The notes under the pieces: model-generated
The model's input: only the letters and a program-made list of their open reading frames with translations
Database searches by the model: none
Told to the model about the DNA's origin: nothing
In this document: piece after piece, positions 7,893 to 14,152 of the stretch
How positions within the stretch are numbered: position 1 is the stretch's first letter
Layout of the letters: each line of letters starts with the position of its first letter
Made by a program: the position numbers and the translations under genes
Source: Treponema sp.
GTDB lineage: Bacteria; Spirochaetota; Spirochaetia; Treponematales; UBA12059
Length of the DNA stretch: 15,732 nucleotides
Assembly: GCA_012517645.1 (NCBI GenBank)
Contig: JAAYUR010000407.1
Span: forward strand, 1 to 15,732
Direction of reading: 5' to 3'

Positions 7893-9326
7893 CTATTGAT
7901 CGGAAGGGGCTATTCCTTCTATTTCAACCACAAGGCGGGGGACGGAGGGATCTACGGCATCCGGACCCGGCCGAAACCGGTCCCGGAAGCCGGCCGCGGA
8001 TCCCAGGATTCCGAGGATCCCGCGCGGATCCTCCAAAACGGGTATGCGCTCCCGCCACGGCGGGGGAACCTTCCACTCCGCAAGAATTTCGTCCACAGGC
8101 TTTCGGCCGCCCCGGATACCGATCCAATCGCCGGGAAGGCGGGAACGGACCGCGAGGGGAAACTCGAAGGTTCCTTTCGCGGGTCCTGCGGATCCCGCGC
8201 GAAAGTATACCGTACAAGCCGTGGCCGTATCAATTCGGAGCGTATCGGGGCGCTCGAAGAGGAACGAGTAGCCGGAGGCGAAGGTTACATCTCGAGGCTC
8301 CGCGCTCCGAAGGGCGGGAGCTCCGGGCGCCCCGTCCGAGCCCGGGTCCGGGGCGACGCATATGCGCCCATCGGCCTCATAGATCCTCAAGCCCATGCCC
8401 CGGGCCAGGATCCGGATGACGCCGGAGCCGGAAGTCCCGGGATCCCCCAGGGCCGCGGTTCTGACCATAGCGTAGGGAACCCGTCGGCCGCGCCCGGCGA
8501 AACGCGCGGCTTCCTCCGTCAGGGCCCGTATCCGAAGGGCGGGATGGGCGGCCCGGAACGCCCGGGCATCGAAGGAGCTCCATCCCTCGGAGCGCAGGGC
8601 GGGCAATTCCTTGCGGTACTGTAAGGACAAGTAGTCCTCGTCCATCCGGCTCTTCTCCGACAGCGCGGAAAGAGCTTTCCGGAAGCCCGGGAAGACTTCC
8701 TCCGCCGCCGGGATCAGCCTGCGGCGGACGCGGTTCCGCAGGTAGTCCTCTCCGGCGTTCGTGGAATCCTCCACCCAGTCCTGGCCACGGTCGCGTAGAT
8801 AGCGGACCAGGGCGGCCTTGGGCAAGGTCAGGAAGGGGCGAAGAAAGGGCGGCCGATCCTCCGGGATCCCCCGGAGACCCGCGGTTCCGGATCCGGAAAG
8901 GACGCGGGCAAGCAGGGTTTCGGCCTGGTCGTCCCGGGTGTGGGCCGTAAGGATTCGTTCGCAGCCCGCCTCCGCCGCAGCTTCGAGCAAGGCCGAGTAC
9001 CGGAAATCCCGGGCCTCGGCCTCCAGGCTGGACTTGAGCCGCCCCGCCCGGCTTGAAAGCGGTTCGACGGGGGGCTCCACGATTCGACAGGGAATACCAA
9101 GTCGGGCGGTCAAGCCCCGTACGAAGGACCGCTCCCGGGTTCTCTCCTCATCCGGCCGGATCCCGTGGTCTACCCACGCGGCCCGGACTCGCAGGTTCAG
9201 GGCCGGAGCCGCGGCGGACGCTGCCAGGAGCAGGGCCGTCGAATCCGAGCCTCCCGAGAAGGCGATCAATACGGAAACGCCGCCCAAGCCTCGCTTCGAA
9301 AGGAAGGAGACCAGGCGGCGTTCCAC
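7893..9326 (-). CDS. tilS: tRNA(Ile)-lysidine synthase TilS
   Basis: TilS converts the wobble C34 of tRNA-Ile(CAU) to lysidine using ATP and lysine, which switches decoding from AUG to AUA. The N-type ATP pyrophosphatase loop SGGSDS (24-29), the WVDHGIRPDEERTRE block and HTRDDQAETLL (from 129) are present, followed by the helical TilS region (VEDSTN...YLRNRVRRRLIP) and a C-terminal TilS domain (LPGDWIGIRGGRKPVDEIL). With the GTG at 9326 it is 477 residues, a usual length. That start puts ERRLVSFL at the N-terminus, as in relatives, but it has only a weak GG-type site before it. A CTG at 9392, overlapping the rplY stop and well placed behind AGGAG, would add 22 residues. The open frame continues far into rplY, but that part is out-of-frame rplY sequence. 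Adjacent genes concern translation. Confidence 0.93.
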   Translation of the reverse strand: MERRLVSFLSKRGLGGVSVLIAFSGGSDSTALLLAASAAAPALNLRVRAAWVDHGIRPDEERTRERSFVRGLTARLGIPCRIVEPPVEPLSSRAGRLKSSLEAEARDFRYSALLEAAAEAGCERILTAHTRDDQAETLLARVLSGSGTAGLRGIPEDRPPFLRPFLTLPKAALVRYLRDRGQDWVEDSTNAGEDYLRNRVRRRLIPAAEEVFPGFRKALSALSEKSRMDEDYLSLQYRKELPALRSEGWSSFDARAFRAAHPALRIRALTEEAARFAGRGRRVPYAMVRTAALGDPGTSGSGVIRILARGMGLRIYEADGRICVAPDPGSDGAPGAPALRSAEPRDVTFASGYSFLFERPDTLRIDTATACTVYFRAGSAGPAKGTFEFPLAVRSRLPGDWIGIRGGRKPVDEILAEWKVPPPWRERIPVLEDPRGILGILGSAAGFRDRFRPGPDAVDPSVPRLVVEIEGIAPSDQ

Positions 9327-9388
9327 GATATCCCGAGGCCCCGAAGCCCTTCGGCCGGCCTCCGCGGAATCCGGCGAGCTCGACCGAA

Positions 9389-10063
9389 TCAGGCCTTCTC
9401 CTTCTTCTCCGGCTTGGCGGGAGCGGCGCCGGCATCGGGAGCGGCACCGGCCGCGGGGGCGGCTGGGGCTTCGCCCTCGGCGGGAGCGGCTTCCTCGGCG
9501 GCGGGGGCGGTCTCGACCTTGGCGAACTTGACCAGGGCGACCACCTGATCCCCGGAGTTCAGGATCCGCACGTTGGGCAGACTGATGTCCCGGACGTGAA
9601 TGGAGTGGTTGGCGCCGAGGTTGGAGATGTCCAGCTCGATCTTGCTCGGCAGGTCCTTGGGCAGGCACTCCACTTCGACCTCATGGACCGGCGTCTCGAG
9701 GACACCTCCCTCACGCACGCCGATCGGAGTCCCCAGGAGGTGAATGGAGACGTGGGCCCGGATGGCCTGATCCTGCTCGACCTCGAAAAAATCCACGTGG
9801 AGAAGGGTGCCCCGGAGCCAGTTCACCTGGCGATCCTTGATGAAGGCTTCCGTGGTCTTCCCGTCGATCGAAAGCTTGAGGATGGTGCTCTCGGAAACTC
9901 CGGTTACGGCCTTGGCGAACTCCGCGCTGTCCAGCAGGATCGCGCGGGACTTTCCGTGACGGTCGTAGATGACCGCGGGGAGCTTGCCTTCCGCTCGCAG
10001 GCGGCGGACCTGACCCTTTGTCGCGGTCGGACGAGAAACGGCGGTCAACAGTGTCTGGCTCAT
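9389..10063 (-). CDS. rplY: 50S ribosomal protein L25 (long CTC/TL5 form)
   Basis: L25 binds 5S rRNA in the central protuberance of the large subunit. This 224-residue product is the long CTC form: an N-terminal 5S-binding domain (about 5-92, with GQVRRLRAEGKLPAVIYD), a TL5-type beta domain (about 100-185, with VEVECLPKDLPSKIELDISN), and a low-complexity tail from about 185 made of Ala, Pro and Glu, ending in PAKPEKKEKA. Such tails are common in the long form and often vary. The ATG at 10063 follows AGGAG with eight bases between. A tRNA-Gln lies 37 bases upstream and tilS follows. Its GC-rich tail codons (about 9395-9515) generate long open frames in other frames. Confidence 0.95.
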   Translation of the reverse strand: MSQTLLTAVSRPTATKGQVRRLRAEGKLPAVIYDRHGKSRAILLDSAEFAKAVTGVSESTILKLSIDGKTTEAFIKDRQVNWLRGTLLHVDFFEVEQDQAIRAHVSIHLLGTPIGVREGGVLETPVHEVEVECLPKDLPSKIELDISNLGANHSIHVRDISLPNVRILNSGDQVVALVKFAKVETAPAAEEAAPAEGEAPAAPAAGAAPDAGAAPAKPEKKEKA

Positions 10064-10100
10064 GTACTATACTCCTTGATGGTACGGTGGATACCCGTTA

Positions 10101-10172
10101 CTGGGACGGCAGGATTCGAACCTGCGAATGGCGGAACCAAAGCCCGCTGACTTACCACTTGTCGACGTCCCA
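10101..10172 (-). tRNA. tRNA-Gln (anticodon UUG)
   Basis: A complete 72-base cloverleaf reads leftwards: acceptor TGGGACG paired with CGTCCCA, discriminator G, a three-pair D stem (GAC/GTC) with loop AAGTGGTAA, anticodon stem GCGGG/TCCGC with loop CTTTGGT, a five-base variable region, and T arm GCAGG-TTCGAAT-CCTGC. The anticodon is TTG, reading CAA and, by wobble, CAG glutamine codons. No CCA is encoded (TAA follows the discriminator), so it must be added enzymatically. It sits 26 bases after spoVG and 37 before rplY on the same strand with no promoter seen in between, so it is probably cut out of a spoVG-rplY transcript. Confidence 0.96.
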
Positions 10173-10198
10173 CGGATGCTGGCGGTCCGGAGGGGGCC

Positions 10199-10477
10199 TT
10201 ATGGGGCCGGTTCCTCCTCGAAATTCTCAGGATTCCCGAAGGCTTCCAGGATCTTGTCCTGGAGTTTCTGCCGGAAATCCGGGCATATCGGATGGGCAAT
10301 ATCCTTGTACTCGCCGGTCCGGGTCTTTCGACTCGGCATGGCGATGAACACCCCCGTCTTGCCTTCGATCACCTTCACGTTGTGGACCACGAAACAATCG
10401 TCGAACGTCACGGTCACATAGCCCTTGAGCTTCCCCTCGCTGGTCACCTTCCGGATGCGGATATCCGTGATCTCCAT
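10199..10477 (-). CDS. spoVG: SpoVG family nucleic-acid-binding regulator
   Basis: SpoVG proteins are small, site-selective DNA- and RNA-binding regulators; they are widespread in bacteria that do not sporulate, including Borrelia. The 92-residue product begins MEITDIRIRKV and shows the typical TFDDCFVVHNVKVIEG, GVFIAMPSRKT and YKDIAHPICPDFRQKLQDKI segments. Length and conserved core are normal; the C-terminus is short and acidic (FEEEPAP). The ATG at 10477 follows AAGGAGAGG with six bases between, one of the strongest ribosome-binding sites in the window. It is 68 bases after ispE and has a candidate promoter. It heads the spoVG - tRNA-Gln - rplY - tilS - ftsH block. Confidence 0.96.
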   Translation of the reverse strand: MEITDIRIRKVTSEGKLKGYVTVTFDDCFVVHNVKVIEGKTGVFIAMPSRKTRTGEYKDIAHPICPDFRQKLQDKILEAFGNPENFEEEPAP

Positions 10478-10510
10478 ACGATGCCTCTCCTTGACGAGGA
10501 TCCCCATCGG

Positions 10511-10522
10511 GCGGGGCCCCGC
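10511..10522. repeat. Perfect 12-base GC palindrome in the spoVG leader
   Basis: GCGGGGCCCCGC reads the same on both strands and lies in the gap between ispE and spoVG, downstream of the candidate spoVG promoter. It could be a protein-binding site or part of RNA structure with the nearby GATGGGG, but GC-rich sequence produces such palindromes often. There is no T-run, so it is not an intrinsic terminator for ispE. Confidence 0.3.
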
Positions 10523-10545
10523 GTTCGCGGGCGGAAACGCAGTGT

Positions 10546-11448
10546 TTATTGTAACCTCGGGACCGGCATGCGCGCAAGCGGCGACGCTGCAGCCGCGATC
10601 CATCGGCCCTTACCACCCTCCCGTTCGTTCAAGCTCTCCGCGGCTCGCTCCGCCGCGGCTTTCGATTCATATATCCCGAACAAGGCGCTTCCCGAGCCGG
10701 TCATCCCGGCAAAGGACGCGCCCGCATCCTCCAAGGCCCGTTTCGCCAGGCCGAGCTCCGGAATATCCGGAACCAGGGCATCGAAAAAATCGTTCCGGAA
10801 GGTCCAGGATCCCGGCTCCTTCCGGTATTCCTCAAGGAGCCGTGCGCGGTTCCAGACCCCGCCCTCTCCCAAGGCAGCCGCCTTCCGGGACGCGTCCAGC
10901 GCCGCATAGGCGGATGCGGTCCCGATCGGGAATCCCGGGAAGAGGACCACCAGGCCGTATTCCGGTCGGCCGGCCCCAGGCTCCAGGATCTCGCCTCGGC
11001 CGGAAACGACGGCGCAGGGACCTCCCAGAAAAAAGGGAACGTCCGATCCGATCCCGGCACCCAGCCGTGCTAGTTCCGGTTCGGAAAGAGCCTCCCGGAA
11101 GACCAGGTTCAGGGCCTTCAGGACCGCCGCCGCGTCGCTGGAACCACCCCCCAGGCCCGCCCCGGCGGGAATCCGCTTCGCGGCGCGGATCTCCGCGCCT
11201 TCCGGACGACCCAGGGCCGCAAGAAACACCCGAGCCGCCCGGTAGATCGTGTTCTCCCTCTCGGGACAGTCGAAATCTCCGTATACACGGAACTCACCGC
11301 CCGAACGCACCCGGACATCCAGGGTGTCGGACAGGGAAATCGCCTGGAATAGGCTCAGGATGTCGTGGAACCCGTCCGGACGCTTGCCCAACACCTGGAG
11401 ATGCAGGTTGATCTTGGCGGGCGCCTCGACGACGACCCTCCTATCCAT
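10546..11448 (-). CDS. ispE: 4-diphosphocytidyl-2-C-methyl-D-erythritol kinase IspE
   Basis: IspE is the GHMP-family kinase that phosphorylates CDP-methylerythritol, the fourth step of the MEP route to isoprenoids in the cytoplasm. The 300-residue product has APAKINLHL near the N-terminus with Lys12, the ATP-binding PAGAGLGGGSSDAA (94-107), GIGSDVPFFLGGP with Asp136, the expected catalytic Asp, and the C-terminal GMTGSGSALFGIY loop. Lys12 and Asp136 correspond to the catalytic pair known from the E. coli enzyme. Length is normal. The ATG at 11448 has no Shine-Dalgarno upstream; a promoter -10 ends eight bases before it, so the message may be leaderless. nadB ends 34 bases upstream. In many bacteria ispE adjoins unrelated genes, so its place next to spoVG says little about function, though ispE-spoVG adjacency also occurs in Firmicutes. 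Confidence 0.96.
   Translation of the reverse strand: MDRRVVVEAPAKINLHLQVLGKRPDGFHDILSLFQAISLSDTLDVRVRSGGEFRVYGDFDCPERENTIYRAARVFLAALGRPEGAEIRAAKRIPAGAGLGGGSSDAAAVLKALNLVFREALSEPELARLGAGIGSDVPFFLGGPCAVVSGRGEILEPGAGRPEYGLVVLFPGFPIGTASAYAALDASRKAAALGEGGVWNRARLLEEYRKEPGSWTFRNDFFDALVPDIPELGLAKRALEDAGASFAGMTGSGSALFGIYESKAAAERAAESLNEREGGKGRWIAAAASPLARMPVPRLQ
10548..10577 (-). promoter_or_regulatory. Candidate promoter for spoVG operon
   Basis: Reading leftwards, TTGCGC (10572-10577) is followed after 18 bases by TACAAT (10548-10553). The -10 matches at five of six positions and the -35 at four of six. It overlaps the last codons of ispE (the CAA-TAA end). Transcription would start near 10541 and give a leader of about 64 bases before the spoVG ATG, containing the GC palindrome and the strong Shine-Dalgarno. 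Confidence 0.45.
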
Positions 11449-11456
11449 GGCGGGCT

Positions 11457-11486
11457 ACCATACTATGGGAGCACCCTCCGTGTCAA
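11457..11486 (-). promoter_or_regulatory. Promoter for ispE with perfect -35
   Basis: Reading leftwards, a consensus TTGACA (11481-11486) overlaps the nadB stop codon and is followed after 18 bases by TATGGT (11457-11462, four of six). Eight bases then lead to the ispE ATG, so the predicted start of transcription falls at or next to the start codon. There is no ribosome-binding site in between. The elements are seen directly; start-site use is inference. Confidence 0.55.
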
Positions 11487-13063
11487 ACCGGAGAGCCCCG
11501 TAGGTAATGACAGCCCAAGGACTTCGGGTTCGCCTCCGCAGCCCGGACGATCAGAGAGGCGGTGTCCACGGCGTTGCGCAGCTCCAACAGAGGACGCGAC
11601 AGGCGGGCCTGCCGGTAGAAGCTGTCCACCCGATGGGCCAGGTAGTTCAGGTCCGCCTTGGCCCGAGCCAGGCGCTTGCGGGTGCGGACAATGCCGGCAT
11701 AGTCCCACATGGTCATTTGGATGTTCAACAGGTCATGGTAGATGAGGATAGGATCCGCGGCCTCCTCCTCTCCGGGGAACACCCAGTCCGGGATGCTCTG
11801 GATCAGCGGAAGTCCGGGGCGATCGGGCTCCGAGGCCGCGGCCGCACCCGCCCGGAGGCCGAAGACCAACCCTTCCAGGAGGGATACCGAGGCTAGGCGG
11901 TTGGCTCCGTGGACACCGGTACAGGCGGTCTCCCCGGCCGCGAACAGGCCGGGTATGGTAGTCCGCCCCTCCATGTCCGTCTTCACTCCCCCGCAGAAGT
12001 AATGCGCCGCGGGCACGACGGGAACGGGATCCCGGGTCATATCGATGCCCGCCCTCAGACAGGTTTCGTAGATGCTGGGAAAGCGATCCCGGGGATCCAC
12101 CTTCAAAAGGGAGGTGTCCAGCAGGACGTAGGTGGACTCGGATTGCTCCATCTCGTAGTAGATAGCCCGGGAGACCTCGTCCCGGGGGGCAAGATCCTTC
12201 AGGGCCGGGTGGTACCGGTCCATGAAGTACTCCCCCTTGCGGTTCATGAGACGGGCGCCCTCTCCCCTCAGGGATTCGGAAATCAAAAAACCCTTTAAAT
12301 CCCGGTGGAAAAGGATAGTGGGGTTGAACTGGACGTATTCCGCGTTGATGACCTCTGCGCCCGCCCGCTCCGCCATGGCTACGCCGTCCCCCGTGGCCCC
12401 CGGAGGATTGGAGGTATGCAGGAAGAGGTTCCCGACGCCTCCCGCAGCCAGGATGGTGGCGGGGGCGAAGAAGGGCACGACCTCTCCGGTGTTCTCCCCG
12501 TAGACGTAAACGCCCAGGGCCCTTTTAGGAGCGTATCGTTGGGAATCATCCAGGGAATGGTGGGTATTCGTGATGATGTCCACGGCCATGCAGGACGTGA
12601 ACAGGTGGATGTTGGGGAGGCCCCGGATGTAGGCGATCAAAGATTCCTGGATGGATCGTCCCGTGTAATCCTTGACGTGCCAGATGCGGCGGATGGAATG
12701 AGCCGCTTCCCGGGTGAGGTCCACCTCTCCCTCGGGGTTGCGCAGGAAAGGAACCCGGGCTTTTCGGAGAAGAAGTTCCTCTACAGCTTCCGGGCCCTCT
12801 CGGCTGACGATGCGCACGGCTTCCCGGTTGTTCAGCCAGCACCCGGCGGCAAGAATGTCCTTTTCCAGAAGTTCAGGATCCTCGGGCCCGCCCCGGGCGA
12901 CGATGCCCCCTTGGGCGTAGCGGGTATTGCACTCCTCCGGCACCGTCTCCTTGGTGAGGACGCATACGGAAGCCCCCGCTTCCGCGGCCCGGACAGCGGC
13001 GGAAAGCCCCGCGATACCCGCGCCGACGACAATTACGTCGAAGTATTCATGCCGGGAACTCAC
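11483..13063 (-). CDS. nadB: L-aspartate oxidase NadB
   Basis: NadB oxidises L-aspartate to iminoaspartate, which NadA condenses with dihydroxyacetone phosphate to quinolinate; it is an FAD enzyme of the succinate dehydrogenase flavoprotein family. The 526-residue product has the Rossmann motif GAGIAG (14-19), RYAQGGI (48-54), ATGDG (223-227), SLRGEGARL, PAAHYFCGGV with His354, and GETACTGVHGANRLASVSLLEG with Arg389. At the QFHPT motif it reads QFNPT: Asn247 replaces the active-site His, and Ser262 replaces the following Thr. The GTG at 13063 overlaps the nadC stop as GTGA and has GGAGG seven bases before it, so nadC and nadB are coupled. No nadA is in the window. Identity is secure because nadC is adjacent; activity details are open because of Asn247. 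Confidence 0.95.
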   Translation of the reverse strand: MSSRHEYFDVIVVGAGIAGLSAAVRAAEAGASVCVLTKETVPEECNTRYAQGGIVARGGPEDPELLEKDILAAGCWLNNREAVRIVSREGPEAVEELLLRKARVPFLRNPEGEVDLTREAAHSIRRIWHVKDYTGRSIQESLIAYIRGLPNIHLFTSCMAVDIITNTHHSLDDSQRYAPKRALGVYVYGENTGEVVPFFAPATILAAGGVGNLFLHTSNPPGATGDGVAMAERAGAEVINAEYVQFNPTILFHRDLKGFLISESLRGEGARLMNRKGEYFMDRYHPALKDLAPRDEVSRAIYYEMEQSESTYVLLDTSLLKVDPRDRFPSIYETCLRAGIDMTRDPVPVVPAAHYFCGGVKTDMEGRTTIPGLFAAGETACTGVHGANRLASVSLLEGLVFGLRAGAAAASEPDRPGLPLIQSIPDWVFPGEEEAADPILIYHDLLNIQMTMWDYAGIVRTRKRLARAKADLNYLAHRVDSFYRQARLSRPLLELRNAVDTASLIVRAAEANPKSLGCHYLRGSPV

Positions 13064-13911
13064 GGTTTGTCCTCCCTCCGGATGGTCAGGGAAAAGTCGA
13101 AGGCCCGCACGGAGTGGGTCAGGCGCCCCACGGATATGTAGTCCACTCCCAGGGCGCTCCAGGGGCCCACGGTTTCCAGGGAAATCCCTCCCGAGGCCTC
13201 GAAGGACACCCCCGGAATCCGGAGCTCCAAGGACCTTCGGGCCGTTTCGACGTCCATGTTGTCCAGCATCACCACGTCCGCACCCGCCTCGATCGCCTGG
13301 CGGACCTCATCCAGAGAACGGCATTCCACCTCGACACGATATGCCCGGCCCCAACGAGCCCGGACTCGTTCCACCGCCGGGGCGATCCCTCCGGCCGCGT
13401 CGATATGGTTGTCCTTGATCATGACCATATCGTAGAGCCCCATCCGGTGGTTGGATCCCCCGCCTACCCGCACGGCGTACTTGGAAAGGGCCCGGTAGCC
13501 GGGAAGGGTCTTTCGGGTGTCCAGGATGACCGCCTTTCCGTTTTCCCGGGCGGCCCGGACGTATTCGTCAACCGCCGTGGCAATGCCGGAGAGGAACGAA
13601 AGAAAGTTGATCGCCGTCCGCTCGGCCTCCAGGATGGACCTCGTCGGGCCCTCGATCCGGGCCACTTCCATACCCGGACGCAGGCGGTCCCCGTCGGAGG
13701 CCGAAACACCCACCTGCACGGACGGGTCTACCCGCCGGAAGACCTCCCGGAAGCGCTCGATCCCGCAAAGAATACCTGTATCCTTGCTCGTAAGGACCGC
13801 CCCGTTACGGTCTCCGTCGGCGAAAATCGCCCGACTCGTGACATCCCCGACACCGTCCAGGTCCTCCTCCAGGGCTAGGCCCAGGAGAGTCCCGAAAAGC
13901 ATGTCATCCAT
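13060..13911 (-). CDS. nadC: Nicotinate-nucleotide pyrophosphorylase (carboxylating) NadC
   Basis: NadC (quinolinate phosphoribosyltransferase) joins quinolinate to PRPP with loss of CO2, giving nicotinate mononucleotide. With the ATG at 13911 the product has 283 residues and the expected landmarks: ALEEDLDGVGDVTS (13-26), ERTAINFLSFLSGIAT, DTRKTLPGYRALSKYAV (131-147), GGGSNHRMGLYDMVMIKDNH (150-169), VEVE and VMLDN. I chose 13911 because its N-terminus fits the family; an in-frame GTG at 13938 would add nine residues but has no ribosome-binding site. The site before 13911 is itself modest (AGGATGG). It leads the nadC-nadB pair, which may belong with a nadA elsewhere. I see no convincing promoter to its right on this strand. 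Confidence 0.95.
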   Translation of the reverse strand: MDDMLFGTLLGLALEEDLDGVGDVTSRAIFADGDRNGAVLTSKDTGILCGIERFREVFRRVDPSVQVGVSASDGDRLRPGMEVARIEGPTRSILEAERTAINFLSFLSGIATAVDEYVRAARENGKAVILDTRKTLPGYRALSKYAVRVGGGSNHRMGLYDMVMIKDNHIDAAGGIAPAVERVRARWGRAYRVEVECRSLDEVRQAIEAGADVVMLDNMDVETARRSLELRIPGVSFEASGGISLETVGPWSALGVDYISVGRLTHSVRAFDFSLTIRREDKP

Positions 13912-13964
13912 GATGCGCCATCCTAGCTCCGGAGGCACCCAAAGATCAACGTGGAAGCATCCTT

Positions 13965-14134
13965 GGCCTAGGAATTCACGATTTTTCGGGTTCCCTCGGT
14001 ATTTTTCTTTTTATCTCGAAAACGTAGTTGACAGAACCGACAAGTCTCTTTTAGATTTTCGATGGACGGTGGTTCCAATCGGCTATCCTGGTTCGGAGAC
14101 CCGGAAACCCCGTTCCCAGGCGGCCTTAGGAATT
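13965..14134. repeat. Imperfect direct repeat in the divergent intergenic region
   Basis: GGCCTAGGAATT (13965-13976) and GGCCTTAGGAATT (14122-14134) differ by one inserted T. They bracket the promoter region between nadC and the acidic-protein gene, one near each gene. They could be copies of a regulator site, but two short copies in one window do not establish that. Confidence 0.25.
14028..14057 (+). promoter_or_regulatory. Promoter for the acidic-protein gene
   Basis: A perfect TTGACA (14028-14033) is followed after 17 or 18 bases by TTAGAT/TAGATT (14051-14057, up to four of six). AT-rich tracts flank it (13981-14020), unlike the GC-rich surroundings. It is the strongest promoter signal in the 240-base gap between nadC and this gene. 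Transcription would begin near 14062-14064, giving a leader of about 90 bases. The remainder of the gap shows no other gene. Confidence 0.55.
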
Positions 14135-14151
14135 ATTCGGGAGGAATATGA
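14062..14151 (+). CDS. Possible 29-codon leader reading frame upstream of the acidic protein
   Basis: An ATG at 14062, at the predicted transcription start, opens a frame of 29 codons starting MDGGSNRLSWFGD and stopping with TGA at 14149-14151, one base before the ATG of the acidic protein (TGAAATG). It has no Shine-Dalgarno of its own, so it would have to be read from the 5' end of the message. The composition (Gly, Pro, Trp, Phe) matches no family I know. The termination next to the downstream start would suit translational coupling or attenuation. It may equally be a chance frame in a 90-base leader. Confidence 0.25.
   Translation: MDGGSNRLSWFGDPETPFPGGLRNYSGGI
14139..14145 (+). promoter_or_regulatory. 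Ribosome-binding site deciding the acidic-protein start
   Basis: GGGAGGA lies seven bases before the ATG at 14153. A second ATG at 14148 is in another frame and stops after two codons, so 14153 is the start. The frame is open far upstream into the nadC region, but there is no site there and it would run antisense to nadC. Confidence 0.75.
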
Positions 14152-14152
14152 A

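Noticed and set aside
347..8419. Long plus-strand open frames opposite cheA, the protease, the DxDxDG gene, ftsH and tilS (for example 347-1108, 2533-4131, 3996-6113, 5669-8419)
   Set aside because: They lie antisense to well-identified genes, have no ribosome-binding sites or recognisable domains, and are expected from GC-rich codon use.
9327..9668. Extension of the tilS frame far upstream into rplY
   Set aside because: The extra sequence is the rplY coding region read in another frame; TilS homology begins near 9326.
10066..10071. TATAGT just before the rplY ATG
   Set aside because: It is only two bases from the start codon, so transcription would begin inside the gene, and no -35 is present.
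11443..11462. Short frame starting at an ATG overlapping the ispE -10 element
   Set aside because: It stops after six codons and its ATG lies within the promoter, so it would not be in the transcript.
13912..13938. GTG at 13938 as the nadC start
   Set aside because: No ribosome-binding site precedes it and the ATG at 13911 gives the family's usual N-terminus.
13517..14152. Extension of the acidic-protein frame upstream to 13517
   Set aside because: It would run antisense through nadC and across the promoter; the ribosome-binding site at 14139-14145 marks the start at 14153.
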